Made by a program: the position numbers and the translations under genes. Source: Bacteroidetes bacterium UKL13-3 (GTDB taxonomy: Bacteria; Bacteroidota; Bacteroidia; UKL13-3). Taken from it: a stretch of DNA of 64,000 bases. How positions within the stretch are numbered: the first letter of the stretch is position 1; every line of letters starts with the position of its first letter. The notes below the pieces were generated by a model. The model was not told the origin of the DNA, did no database searches, and saw nothing but the letters and a program-made list of their open reading frames with translations. The DNA is taken from assembly GCA_001602415.1 (NCBI GenBank), contig CP012155.1, positions 2,536,223 to 2,600,222 on the forward strand, given 5' to 3'. Positions 53,239-62,115 of this stretch are shown piece after piece.

Positions 53239-54314
53239 AATATTTATTTAAGTATGCAACATGTATCGTAGTTAAAGGAGTGCTACGGTCAACTATTTCT
53301 GATTTACAGAGAGAGAAGTACTATTTCATTTCTAATGATATGGCAGACATGCTTTACAGGTTTGAAAAAAAAGACATTCAAGACATCTTTGATTATTATG
53401 GAAAAGAGAATAAAGAAATAGTAAATGAATATATGTCTTTTTTAATCGACAATGAATTTGTATTTTTTAGCGAAAAAGATGAAGTTGATCTTTTTCCAGA
53501 TTTTGATTTATATTGGAATTGGCCATCTGTTATAACAAACTGTTTAGTTGATATTGATAAAAATTTTGCAGGAGATTTAAAGGCTTTAGTCGCTCAAATG
53601 AATTCACTTAATTGCCAATATATTCAGTTTCGTTCATACTCGACAAAATCAATACATTTCTGGAAGAGGATATTGAGTTCTTTCGATAGGAGTCGAATTC
53701 AGGGGATTGAAATATGCTCTAAATGGGAGTCTGAAATTGATAACGACAGTTATTTAGAATTTAATCAATTTAATCGATTAAAAAGTTTAGTGCTTCACTC
53801 TGCTATGGAATTCAAAGTTATCCAACAGGGTATTGGTATTCCAATTATTGCAACTACTCCAGATATTGCTACTGCACTTAGTTGTGGGAATATTGACTGG
53901 AATTATTTTAATGTAAACATTCCACTTTTCACCGAAGCCCAAAAGCACAATACCTGCCTAAATCGCAAAATTAGCATTGATGTAAACGGTGACATAAAAA
54001 ACTGCCCCAGCATGGCAAAAAGCTATGGTAATATTAAAGATACAACATTGGCTGAGGCCATTGAGAAGCCTGGCTTTAAGGATATGTGGTTTATTAATAA
54101 AGACCAAATAGCAGTTTGTAAAGACTGCGAGTTTCGCTACATCTGCACCGATTGCAGAGCCTATATTGAAAATCCGGAAGACATTTACAGCAAACCACTT
54201 AAATGTGGTTATAACCCATACACCGCAGAATGGGAAGACTGGAGTACTAATCCATTAAAGCAAAAAGCTATAGAATATTATGGGATGCAAGAATTGGTAA
54301 AAAAAGAAAAATAG
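53235..54314 (+). CDS. gwsS: grasp-with-spasm SPASM-domain peptide maturase
   Basis: 359 residues. The middle has the shape of a radical-SAM barrel, but the CX3CX2C cluster motif is absent: the place where it would be expected reads WPSVITNCLVDIDKN, with one Cys. The C-terminal SPASM domain is intact, with seven Cys in HNTCLNRKISIDVNGDIKNC, VCKDCEFRYICTDCRAY and KCGYNPY. It can therefore bind auxiliary Fe-S clusters but probably not do SAM chemistry. In this family it works with the ATP-grasp ligase, perhaps by binding the peptide. The start overlaps the 69-aa gene (ATGA). Confidence 0.9.
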   Translation: MKYLFKYATCIVVKGVLRSTISDLQREKYYFISNDMADMLYRFEKKDIQDIFDYYGKENKEIVNEYMSFLIDNEFVFFSEKDEVDLFPDFDLYWNWPSVITNCLVDIDKNFAGDLKALVAQMNSLNCQYIQFRSYSTKSIHFWKRILSSFDRSRIQGIEICSKWESEIDNDSYLEFNQFNRLKSLVLHSAMEFKVIQQGIGIPIIATTPDIATALSCGNIDWNYFNVNIPLFTEAQKHNTCLNRKISIDVNGDIKNCPSMAKSYGNIKDTTLAEAIEKPGFKDMWFINKDQIAVCKDCEFRYICTDCRAYIENPEDIYSKPLKCGYNPYTAEWEDWSTNPLKQKAIEYYGMQELVKKEK

Positions 54315-55780
54315 TGAGAGCCTTTTGTTTATCAATAGTGCTAGTATTAAATGCCATTTTGTGTTTTGCACAAACAAAACTTTCAATACAAGAAGCAATT
54401 ACCCTAGCCCAACAAAATAGCATCAATGCGCAACTCAATAAAAACGATTACGGAATAACCAACCAAACATTCCGCCAGCAGCAAGCACAATTATTTCCAC
54501 AAGTAAACCTAAACGCCAACTTGCCCGGCTACAACAGTAGCATTACAAGCGTTACCCAACCCGATGGTACCATAAAATTTACCACAGTGGAACAAGCATA
54601 CAGCAATGTGGGCATAAGCCTTAGCCAAAAAATAGCAGCAACAGGTGGCACATTTACAGCCAGCAGCAATATCAATAGGTTTGATTTGCTAACGGGAAAC
54701 CGCATTAGCACCTTTAATACACAACCTTATGTATTGGGCATTGTGCAGCCATTGTTTCGGTTTAATGAAACAGCCTACAACCTAAAAACAGCAAAAATTA
54801 GCAAGCTTATTGGATCAAAAGTTTTTGTAAAACAACAAGAGCAATTAGCCGCAGATGTTAGCAGTTTGTTTCATACGGTATTGCAAGCACAAACCAATAT
54901 TGTATTGCTTACCGCAACCAGCAATACTACAGATACCTTGTTGAAAACGGCCAAACTAAAATTAGCATTGGGTAAAATTGGCGAAGAAGAATATTTACAA
55001 ATACAGCTGGAGCAATTAAACACAACAGCTCAATTACAGCAGGCACAAAACGATGTTGAATTGGCAAAAAATAAATTGTTCAATATGCTCAATATGCCAA
55101 CTAAATCAGAAATAGTATTGGAAGCAACCAAGCCCACTGCTATACAACAGCAGCAATTGGAACAAACAAGTAGCACTATTTTATTTACACAATACAAACA
55201 AAACAACCCCGAATATGAACAACAGCGGTTGGCGCAAATGCAAAACTATGCAGCCCTGCAACGTGCAAAATACACTAGGTTGCCCAGTTTTAATATAATA
55301 GCAGGATATGGTAGTAACCAATCAGCACCTCTATTAAATGATGCCTATCAAAATTTGCTTACCCAACAAAACGCAACTATTGGAATTGCAGTACCTTTAT
55401 TTACTTCGGGGGCAAATACTGCCAGTTTTAAAATAGCGGATTATCAGTTAAAGAATTTTCAACTACAATTACAACAACTAGAACAGCGTATCACCAATGA
55501 TATTATGAGCCAAATACTATCCTATAATTTAGCAATACAACAAATTAATAATGCTCAATTTGCTGATAGCATAGCACAACGTAGATATGAAATAAGTTAT
55601 AATAAGTACCAAGCAGGTAAAATTACGTATACAGATTTGCTGCTTGCACAGAACCAACAATTACAAGCAAAACAAGGTTATTTAAACGCAGTTTCAACAT
55701 ACTGGCAAGCATATTATCAATTAAGGGTTACAACTTTATATGACATTGAAAAGCACGAAAGTCTTTACAAGAAACAATAA
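54314..55780 (+). CDS. TolC-family outer-membrane channel of the RiPP cluster
   Basis: 488 residues from GTG 54314, which shares a base with the SPASM stop codon. A signal peptide (MRAFCLSIVLVLNAILCFAQ) is followed by two OEP repeats with long amphipathic helices (LEQLNTTAQLQQAQNDVELA; YNLAIQQINNAQFADSIAQR). It would complete the exporter (C39 ABC plus HlyD). Very Gln/Asn/Thr-rich, as common for this family in Bacteroidota. Last gene of the plus-strand operon. Confidence 0.92.
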   Translation: MRAFCLSIVLVLNAILCFAQTKLSIQEAITLAQQNSINAQLNKNDYGITNQTFRQQQAQLFPQVNLNANLPGYNSSITSVTQPDGTIKFTTVEQAYSNVGISLSQKIAATGGTFTASSNINRFDLLTGNRISTFNTQPYVLGIVQPLFRFNETAYNLKTAKISKLIGSKVFVKQQEQLAADVSSLFHTVLQAQTNIVLLTATSNTTDTLLKTAKLKLALGKIGEEEYLQIQLEQLNTTAQLQQAQNDVELAKNKLFNMLNMPTKSEIVLEATKPTAIQQQQLEQTSSTILFTQYKQNNPEYEQQRLAQMQNYAALQRAKYTRLPSFNIIAGYGSNQSAPLLNDAYQNLLTQQNATIGIAVPLFTSGANTASFKIADYQLKNFQLQLQQLEQRITNDIMSQILSYNLAIQQINNAQFADSIAQRRYEISYNKYQAGKITYTDLLLAQNQQLQAKQGYLNAVSTYWQAYYQLRVTTLYDIEKHESLYKKQ

Positions 55781-56012
55781 TTATTTATTTGCGGGTGGGT
55801 AATTACAGCTCTTTTGGTGGCTGCTTTTTGGGCTAAGTGTCGGGCAGCCGCAAAATGTGCTGCAATGTGGGCAGGTAAAAAGCAGGAAGGAGAAAATTAA
55901 ATTAACATCCTCAGATTTGTCAATTGTCCTGAAGACAGGTAGGTCTGTATAAAAATCAGTCTGGTTTTAGGGTTAAATATTGACTTACTTTTCGGTCTAA
56001 TACCATAGCCTA
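55781..56012. other. gap between TolC gene and IS110 copy 2
   Basis: 232 bp without a gene. The first half is G/C-richer with short AGCC/GGCT words (CAGCTCTTTTGGTGGCTG, GGGCAGCCGC); the end, CCTATAAC, is the core of attC-like site 6, into which IS110 copy 2 is placed. No clear terminator is seen. Confidence 0.5.
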
Positions 56013-56017
56013 TAACG

Positions 56018-56230
56018 TTTTGCCTTTAGTTTGCATCAAGAAAAAAACATTAACTTAACCGAAAGAGAAACGGGTGAACTCAAACGTTTTGTAGGAATAA
56101 ATTCCTTTAAGCTGCATAAGTCCCGTTTCCCCATTCGGACTTGCAAGTACTAATTGGAATATTGGGCGTTAGGGCCCGTTAAAGGCGATAGCACAGCAAG
56201 TTTTTTTGTTTTATCCTTAAATACGAAATT
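56018..56230 (+). ncRNA. candidate bridge RNA, copy 2
   Basis: The same leader as at 39765-39977; the loop words fall at 56082-56091 and 56111-56117. Confidence 0.5.
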
Positions 56231-57229
56231 ATGGAAAATGTTGAAGAAACCATCGGTATTGATGTATCAAAAAAAACATTAGATGTACACCTACATCACA
56301 AGCAACTACACAAGCAATTTATCAATGACGAAAGTGGTTACAAAAAGATTTTACAATGGATAAAATCACAAAAGGTTTTAATTACACAATCAGTAATATG
56401 CTTTGAACATACAGGCTGGTATTGCTTGCATTTAAGTTATTATTTGCATCAGCATCAGGTTCGCTATTGTTGTGTAAATCCAATGGAAATTAAACGATCC
56501 ATTGGGCTGAAACGAGGTAAAACAGACAAAGCAGATGCGAAAGAAATTGCGCGTTATGCATGGCTTCATCGTGAGGAGTTGGTAGCCAGTGTGCCACCGC
56601 CAGAGAAACTTATTGAGTTGCAACGGATGATGAGCCTAAGGGAGCAAATAGCAAAGCAATTACGTGCTTTGAAATGCCTTGAAAAGGGAATGCAGGTGCT
56701 AACAGTAAATAAACAAACAGAAGATGTATCAGAGGCGATGATAGCAGAAACCATTTGCCACCTGGAACAACAAATGAAAAAGTTAGAGAATGCAATGGTG
56801 AGTTTAATCAAAACGGATAATCAGATGCATAAACATTATAAACTAAGTCGAAGTGTAAAGGGAGTTGGATTGGTTTTAGCAGTGCAAATGTTAGTGCATA
56901 CGCACAACTACACACGCTTTGCAAGTTGGCGCCAGTTTTCTTGTTATTGTGGTTTAGTGCCATTCCCACATCAGTCAGGCACGAGTATTAACGGGCGCAT
57001 GAAAATTCATCCCATAAGTGACCGAAAAATGAAGAGCCTATTATCCATGTCGGCCATCAGTGCCATACAACACGATAAGGAACTAAAGCAATACTATGAA
57101 AAGCGAGTAGAAGAAGGGAAACCTAAAATGGTAGTACTAAATATAATCAGAAACAAACTTGTATCAAGGGTTTTTGCAACTATCAATCGCGGCACACCAT
57201 ATGTTGAACTAAGCCAATATGCTGCCTAA
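56231..57229 (+). CDS. IS110-family transposase (DEDD recombinase), copy 2
   Basis: 332 residues, identical in protein sequence to the product of 39978-40976, so the catalytic Asp, Glu, Asp, Asp and Ser motifs named there are all present. Identity of both copies points to recent spread within the region; it also makes recombination between them (deleting or inverting 16 kb including the RiPP cluster) possible; direct orientation favours deletion. Confidence 0.95.
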   Translation: MENVEETIGIDVSKKTLDVHLHHKQLHKQFINDESGYKKILQWIKSQKVLITQSVICFEHTGWYCLHLSYYLHQHQVRYCCVNPMEIKRSIGLKRGKTDKADAKEIARYAWLHREELVASVPPPEKLIELQRMMSLREQIAKQLRALKCLEKGMQVLTVNKQTEDVSEAMIAETICHLEQQMKKLENAMVSLIKTDNQMHKHYKLSRSVKGVGLVLAVQMLVHTHNYTRFASWRQFSCYCGLVPFPHQSGTSINGRMKIHPISDRKMKSLLSMSAISAIQHDKELKQYYEKRVEEGKPKMVVLNIIRNKLVSRVFATINRGTPYVELSQYAA

Positions 57230-57264
57230 AATATATTAAGAAAAAACTTGTTTTTGATCTTGGA

Positions 57265-57386
57265 ATGCAGCTACAAGAAGTTGGCGATTTCGAAGCACAA
57301 AACTGTCTGCCAGCACTGAACTTGATACGATGTACAAAGTTTCATTTAACCACTGAATCGCCAATTTCTTGTAGGTGCTGTTACCA
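57265..57386. repeat. attC-like site 6, split by IS110
   Basis: The right part of a site whose left core CTATAACG is at 56010-56017. Arms GCAGCTACAAGAAGTTGGCG against CGCCAATTTCTTGTAGGTGC, nearly the same as site 4; right core GTTACCA. 57387-57474 holds nothing I recognise. Confidence 0.75.
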
Positions 57387-57474
57387 GCTGGTGTTTTTGT
57401 ACTTCCATAATGTATTTCATAAGTTCAGGGATTTCTGCATAGCGATTTTAGAGCGAATCAAAATGTAATTATTT

Positions 57475-58546
57475 AATGCTTGTCGGGAACTTTGCCACAA
57501 GTTTTTTAATTCCATTGGTATAATGCTGAAGCTAGAACAAGTCTATTGAAAACATTTACTCCGAAACTTCTCCTGTTGTATTTAAAACAATACTCACTTA
57601 AATAGTTTTGCATATAATCATTACTTACACCCTTATAGATGTTCCATAACGTTCCTTTTATATTAGATATAGCTTTGTGGACCCAGGGAAGAACTTTCAA
57701 TATATTCACTTTTTTAGAATCGTAAGGAGTATGTTTTGTTACTTTATCTTGTAAATCGTTATAATACTTTGCTTTATCTGTTATTAGTTCTGCCTTTTTA
57801 GAGATAGATTTTTTGATTGTTTGTGAAATTTCTTTAGAATTCACAAAAGCGAGCTGGTACATCTTTAAAAACTTTGGTTTACGATCAGACTTGTGTTTTG
57901 ATTTAGACTTTAAGTTTAGCTCTACTTTTGAGGTGGAATGAAGAACAGCAATAGCTGATTTCTTTTGAGAACCTTTACCTCGTTTAAGTTCTTCTTTTTG
58001 GTTAGTAAATTCATTCTCTTTAAGAATTTCTGAATTCGAAAAAAATCCTTCGTCAAATTCTACTATTCCATCTAAAGTGTATTGCTCATCTCGTTTCCCC
58101 ATGATTAATCTAAGTTTATTAAGCATCTCAAATACAGGTTCATAATTTTTTATTCCTAACTGGCGTTGAACCTCGACTGCTGAAATATTATTTTTTGTTG
58201 CTGTTATTAGATGCATTGCTTTATACCATATATGAAAAGAAAGTTTACTGTTTTCCATGACAGTTCCACTCTTTAATGAAGTTCTAAACCTACAACTGTT
58301 TAACTTACATTGATACATTTCTTTTGATTTAAGCCAGTAGTGTGCGCAACCACCACAAACTTTACAAGTAATACCAACTTTTTCTCTCATTAATTTAAAA
58401 TCCTTTTTACAAGATTCTTCTGTTGGAAATGAATTATAAAACTCTAGCAACCTCATATTTTCTATATTTTGAGGCGAATTTACGACCTGAACTACGTAAT
58501 TTATTTACGTTCTAATGTTTTTGTGGTAAAGTTCCCGACAAGCATA
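57475..58546 (-). mobile_element. IS1595-family insertion sequence with 8-bp target duplication
   Basis: 1072 bp. The ends AATGCTTGTCGGGAACTTTG and (reverse strand, right end) TATGCTTGTCGGGAACTTTA form the terminal inverted repeats; the direct repeat AATTATTT is at 57467-57474 and 58547-58554. It landed at the stop codon of the adjacent minus-strand gene, whose TAA lies inside the duplication and so survives. Confidence 0.9.
57506..58456 (-). CDS. IS1595-family transposase
   Basis: 316 residues. The N-terminal zinc ribbon has CKVCGGCAHYWLKSKEMYQC and the C-terminal ISXO2-like DDE domain has GIVEFDEGFFSN (first Asp) and AELITDKAKYYNDLQ (second Asp). WVHKAISNIKGTLWNIYKGV followed by YMQNYLSEYCFKYNRR is the usual end of this family. 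The intact frame and matching target duplication indicate a recent insertion. Confidence 0.92.
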   Translation of the reverse strand: MRLLEFYNSFPTEESCKKDFKLMREKVGITCKVCGGCAHYWLKSKEMYQCKLNSCRFRTSLKSGTVMENSKLSFHIWYKAMHLITATKNNISAVEVQRQLGIKNYEPVFEMLNKLRLIMGKRDEQYTLDGIVEFDEGFFSNSEILKENEFTNQKEELKRGKGSQKKSAIAVLHSTSKVELNLKSKSKHKSDRKPKFLKMYQLAFVNSKEISQTIKKSISKKAELITDKAKYYNDLQDKVTKHTPYDSKKVNILKVLPWVHKAISNIKGTLWNIYKGVSNDYMQNYLSEYCFKYNRRSFGVNVFNRLVLASALYQWN

Positions 58547-58548
58547 AA

Positions 58549-59859
58549 TTATTTATTTAGTGTAGGATTAATCTTAATTGGCTCCATCGTGTAGATAAAA
58601 TAGATTGCATCGAAGTTGTCACTCCAAGAAGATGAAGTAAGTTTTGAAATGTAATCTGTGAAAGAAACGGCTATTCTATTTTTGAAAAGATTGTTATTTT
58701 TGTTGGTTTCCAAAGGAAGGAAAATCTGACTATGACCAAGTTTTGAAAGATGATATTCAAGATATTCATGATTACGTGTTCCAATTTTGTAAACTTCACT
58801 TTCTTTACCCCGAATAATGCCGTATGAACCAGTAAATGTTGTAAAGCAAACTGTATAAATTTCTTGTTTGAACTTTTCATACATTAGATTCATCATTATT
58901 TTCGATTCATGAAGATTTAGACCATTTAGCATCTCTGCGGGCTCAATTAAACCTGGATTTCGAAGGAAATGAAAATTAGCTCCAATTACAATTATTTTTT
59001 TCCCTTTGTGTTTTTGACTTATTAAATACTCTAAGTTACTTGCCATAAGTTCGTCTCTTCTTCCATTAAAATTGTTCAGCCACTTTCTATTGAATATTTT
59101 CTTTAGTTTAGAATAGTCTGAGTAATTCAATATGCTATTGTCTAATGTATATTGTATCTGCGCTAGTTCAGCATCTCCCATGTTTTTTATTATTTGATTT
59201 ACTCTTTGACTCAGTTCATTGAATTTTATTTTTTCCTTTCTAGTCATTTTAAAACTTAATCCATTTGATTTATCGCTACTTAACTCTTTTTCTATCAATT
59301 TAATTTTTGACAAATACTCCTTTGCATGTTTATCTTCAAGTAATCTATTATCAGTACTTTCAAATTTTTGTTGCAGGAAATTGCTGTAAGGATAACTTTT
59401 GTATGCAGATTTTGAGGATATTTTACAATCAAAGCCATCAACTTCTATATTATTTATATTTTTTTGAATGAGGTCATAAATTGGCTGAAATTGTACTGAT
59501 TGCCAAAATTTGTACATGGTAATCTTCAAACTATCAACATTTTGATACTGTCTAGCTTTATTAAATGCTACCTGTGTATTATATATACCTGTCTCCGTGA
59601 GTATCACTTCATAATGTAATTCATTAACAAGATATTCAATTAATTTAGCTCTAGCTGCTATGCTGCTTCCATCCATATGAACTTGCTCACCAAGACAAAC
59701 AATACGCTTATCCTCTAATTCCTTTTTCAAAAAATCATAATTTTCTGTATTTATAGCGTCAGTATTTATTGGGAAAAAGTTTAATTTTTCTTGATTTTGA
59801 GCGAATGACGAGAAGTCTAAAATTAGGCTAATTAAAAGCCATAGTGTCTGTTTGTACAT
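58549..59859 (-). CDS. secreted erythromycin-esterase-like (Ere/ChaN superfamily) protein
   Basis: 436 residues with a signal peptide (MYKQTLWLLISLILDFSSFA). The mature N-terminus has KRIVCLGEQVHMDGSSIAAR and KLIEYLVNELHYEVILTETG, then IEVDGFDCKISSKS, then the C-terminal KGKKIIVIGANFHFLRNPGL. The GE-x-H and GANFH pairs match the EreA/ChaN-like fold, which has a His/Glu active site. Substrate unknown; macrolide resistance should not be assumed. It sits in a cassette between sites 6 and 7, minus strand, with the IS1595 element placed after its stop codon. Confidence 0.7.
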   Translation of the reverse strand: MYKQTLWLLISLILDFSSFAQNQEKLNFFPINTDAINTENYDFLKKELEDKRIVCLGEQVHMDGSSIAARAKLIEYLVNELHYEVILTETGIYNTQVAFNKARQYQNVDSLKITMYKFWQSVQFQPIYDLIQKNINNIEVDGFDCKISSKSAYKSYPYSNFLQQKFESTDNRLLEDKHAKEYLSKIKLIEKELSSDKSNGLSFKMTRKEKIKFNELSQRVNQIIKNMGDAELAQIQYTLDNSILNYSDYSKLKKIFNRKWLNNFNGRRDELMASNLEYLISQKHKGKKIIVIGANFHFLRNPGLIEPAEMLNGLNLHESKIMMNLMYEKFKQEIYTVCFTTFTGSYGIIRGKESEVYKIGTRNHEYLEYHLSKLGHSQIFLPLETNKNNNLFKNRIAVSFTDYISKLTSSSWSDNFDAIYFIYTMEPIKINPTLNK

Positions 59860-60012
59860 TTTTTATTTTTTTTTAAGTTTCCTATATGACGTTTAAGACT
59901 ATCATATGTTACAGTCCGAATGAAAAATATTTTATTTATCAATAACTGGTCAAAATGGCTGCCTTTAACTGAAATTCAACTGCCAATTTGTTGTTGCGTG
60001 CTTTACACTCGC

Positions 60013-60145
60013 TGGTAACGTTCCGCAGCCAAGAGCTGTTGCCGATTGCGAAGCGTTTAATTGTCAAGCTAAGATAAGAAAATTGCGGAAACGAAAAGCC
60101 CAAATACAACGAACTAACGGCAATAGCTTTTGGGTGCTGTTAGCA
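60013..60145. repeat. attC-like site 7
   Basis: TGGTAACG at the left, GTTAGCA at the right. Arms GCAGCCAAGAGCTGTTGCCG against CGGCAATAGCTTTTGGGTGC. The same site recurs as site 8 with the same interior sequence. 59860-60012 has no gene. Confidence 0.8.
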
Positions 60146-60155
60146 GCAGTAATTT

Positions 60156-61052
60156 TCATTCTTTCAGTTTCATTACTTCGTTTAACAATGGGGGTAAGGT
60201 TTTAGCATTAACATCGTCTGTGTAATGGCTAAGAACACATGTAACATATTTTCCCCTTACTTCTGTCGCCACATAGTAAATGATTAAAATATTACTCCCT
60301 CCCATAATTAATTGTGGAATTTGGATTTTGTATTTCGTTTTTAAGGCTTTGGTTTCAGAACCCTCAAATATTATGTTGATTGTGTCCTGTTGTAAAACCT
60401 CTCCAATTGCTTTGTTTGCGATGATATCAAATTGAGCATTCACCATTTCTTTTGCTTTGTCTATGCTACGAAACTCCGCCCAATTCATTTGTCCCAAGTT
60501 TGGGCATTGAATGTTATGTGTCCCCATCCAATGACAAGCTGGTCCAAGTACAATAAAACGTCCTGCAAAATTGATGCTGTCAACAACCATAGAACTATAA
60601 ACACTATTGGGTATTGAGTTGTCAAGTATTGATCTGACAAAGAATTTTTCTAATTCTTCGTCACGCTTGTTTGTCGTTTGAAGTCCAATGACTTTTATTT
60701 CTGATTGTCCTTGTGGAAATAAATAATAAACATCTGACTCAGTAACTAATTTTGTCCTGTTGTCCGTTTTTACTAGGACTTTGCCTGTTTGAAATGTGGT
60801 GTCATTGACTGGTGAAATTTCTTTGTTGATTGAGTACTTCTTCTTGATTTTATTGAAACCTTTTTCGTCAAAGGAAGCCTTATGGCTATGCACAAAAATG
60901 GAATAGCCTTCAACTTCATAAAATGTCGTTCCCTCTTGCTTAATACCGTGAGTATTTGAAAATACTTGTCTAGCGTCAATGGTCTGCGCTGTCAACAAGT
61001 TGAATGAGGTTAAAAAAGTCAGTATTGTAGGTATTACTTCATGTCGTGTCAT
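60156..61052 (-). CDS. secreted protein of duplicated cassette, copy 1, unknown
   Basis: 298 residues from Met 61052 (MTRHEVIPTILTFLTSFNLL then TAQ, a signal peptide). The open frame continues to 61172, but that part is attC-like DNA. The mature protein has no known domain; notable are GPACHWMGTHNIQCPNLGQM, a Cys/His/Trp-rich segment, and a basic stretch KGFNKIKKKY. The stop lies 10 bp from the core of site 7. Codons and composition resemble other cassette genes, not the core genes. Confidence 0.7.
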   Translation of the reverse strand: MTRHEVIPTILTFLTSFNLLTAQTIDARQVFSNTHGIKQEGTTFYEVEGYSIFVHSHKASFDEKGFNKIKKKYSINKEISPVNDTTFQTGKVLVKTDNRTKLVTESDVYYLFPQGQSEIKVIGLQTTNKRDEELEKFFVRSILDNSIPNSVYSSMVVDSINFAGRFIVLGPACHWMGTHNIQCPNLGQMNWAEFRSIDKAKEMVNAQFDIIANKAIGEVLQQDTINIIFEGSETKALKTKYKIQIPQLIMGGSNILIIYYVATEVRGKYVTCVLSHYTDDVNAKTLPPLLNEVMKLKE

Positions 61053-61075
61053 TGTGTGGAGTCTGTTATTATTGC

Positions 61076-61208
61076 TGCTAACGTTCCGCAGCCAAGAGCT
61101 GTTGCCGATTGCGAAGCGTTTAATTGTCAAGCTAAGATAAGAAAATTGCGGAAACGAAAAGCCCAAATACAACGAACTAACGGCAATAGCTTTTGGGTGC
61201 TGTTAGCA
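61076..61208. repeat. attC-like site 8
   Basis: Same sequence as site 7, apart from the three bases left of the core (TGC instead of TGG before TAACG), which belong to the neighbouring cassette, as integron recombination would predict. Confidence 0.8.
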
Positions 61209-61218
61209 GCAGTAATTT

Positions 61219-62115
61219 TCATTCTTTCAGTTTCATTACTTCGTTTAACAATGGGGGTAAGGTTTTAGCATTAACATCGTCTGTGTAATGGCTAAGAACA
61301 CATGTAACATATTTTCCCCTTACTTCTGTCGCCACATAGTAAATGATTAAAATATTACTCCCTCCCATAATTAATTGTGGAATTTGGATTTTGTATTTCG
61401 TTTTTAAGGCTTTGGTTTCAGAACCCTCAAATATTATGTTGATTGTGTCCTGTTGTAAAACCTCTCCAATTGCTTTGTTTGCGATGATATCAAATTGAGC
61501 ATTCACCATTTCTTTTGCTTTGTCTATGCTACGAAACTCCGCCCAATTCATTTGTCCCAAGTTTGGGCATTGAATGTTATGTGTCCCCATCCAATGACAA
61601 GCTGGTCCAAGTACAATAAAACGTCCTGCAAAATTGATGCTGTCAACAACCATAGAACTATAAACACTATTGGGTATTGAGTTGTCAAGTATTGATCTGA
61701 CAAAGAATTTTTCTAATTCTTCGTCACGCTTGTTTGTCGTTTGAAGTCCAATGACTTTTATTTCTGATTGTCCTTGTGGAAATAAATAATAAACATCTGA
61801 CTCAGTAACTAATTTTGTCCTGTTGTCCGTTTTTACTAGGACTTTGCCTGTTTGAAATGTGGTGTCATTGACTGGTGAAATTTCTTTGTTGATTGAGTAC
61901 TTCTTCTTGATTTTATTGAAACCTTTTTCGTCAAAGGAAGCCTTATGGCTATGCACAAAAATGGAATAGCCTTCAACTTCATAAAATGTCGTTCCCTCTT
62001 GCTTAATACCGTGAGTATTTGAAAATACTTGTCTAGCGTCAATGGTCTGCGCTGTCAACAAGTTGAATGAGGTTAAAAAAGTCAGTATTGTAGGTATTAC
62101 TTCATGTCGTGTCAT
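61219..62115 (-). CDS. secreted protein of duplicated cassette, copy 2, unknown
   Basis: 298 residues from Met 62115, identical to copy 1. Upstream, the sequence continues into TGCTAACG and then the IS1182 left end, so any promoter of this copy must lie in 62116-62147 or within the IS. Copy 1 by contrast lies directly after site 8. Confidence 0.7.
   Translation of the reverse strand: MTRHEVIPTILTFLTSFNLLTAQTIDARQVFSNTHGIKQEGTTFYEVEGYSIFVHSHKASFDEKGFNKIKKKYSINKEISPVNDTTFQTGKVLVKTDNRTKLVTESDVYYLFPQGQSEIKVIGLQTTNKRDEELEKFFVRSILDNSIPNSVYSSMVVDSINFAGRFIVLGPACHWMGTHNIQCPNLGQMNWAEFRSIDKAKEMVNAQFDIIANKAIGEVLQQDTINIIFEGSETKALKTKYKIQIPQLIMGGSNILIIYYVATEVRGKYVTCVLSHYTDDVNAKTLPPLLNEVMKLKE

Larger units (their letters stand above)
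56013..57264 (+). mobile_element. IS110-family element, copy 2
   Basis: Same 1252 bp as copy 1, at offset 16253. The left flank is CCTA before TAACG; the right flank begins ATGCAGCTACAAG. Joining CCTATAACGTT to ATGCAGCTAC restores an attC-like left arm with the spacing of site 4, so this insertion also entered the conserved core. Confidence 0.9.

Noticed and set aside
58549-59859. Macrolide resistance gene
   Set aside because: Similarity is only to the wider Ere/ChaN fold; the protein carries a Sec signal and differs widely from known resistance esterases.
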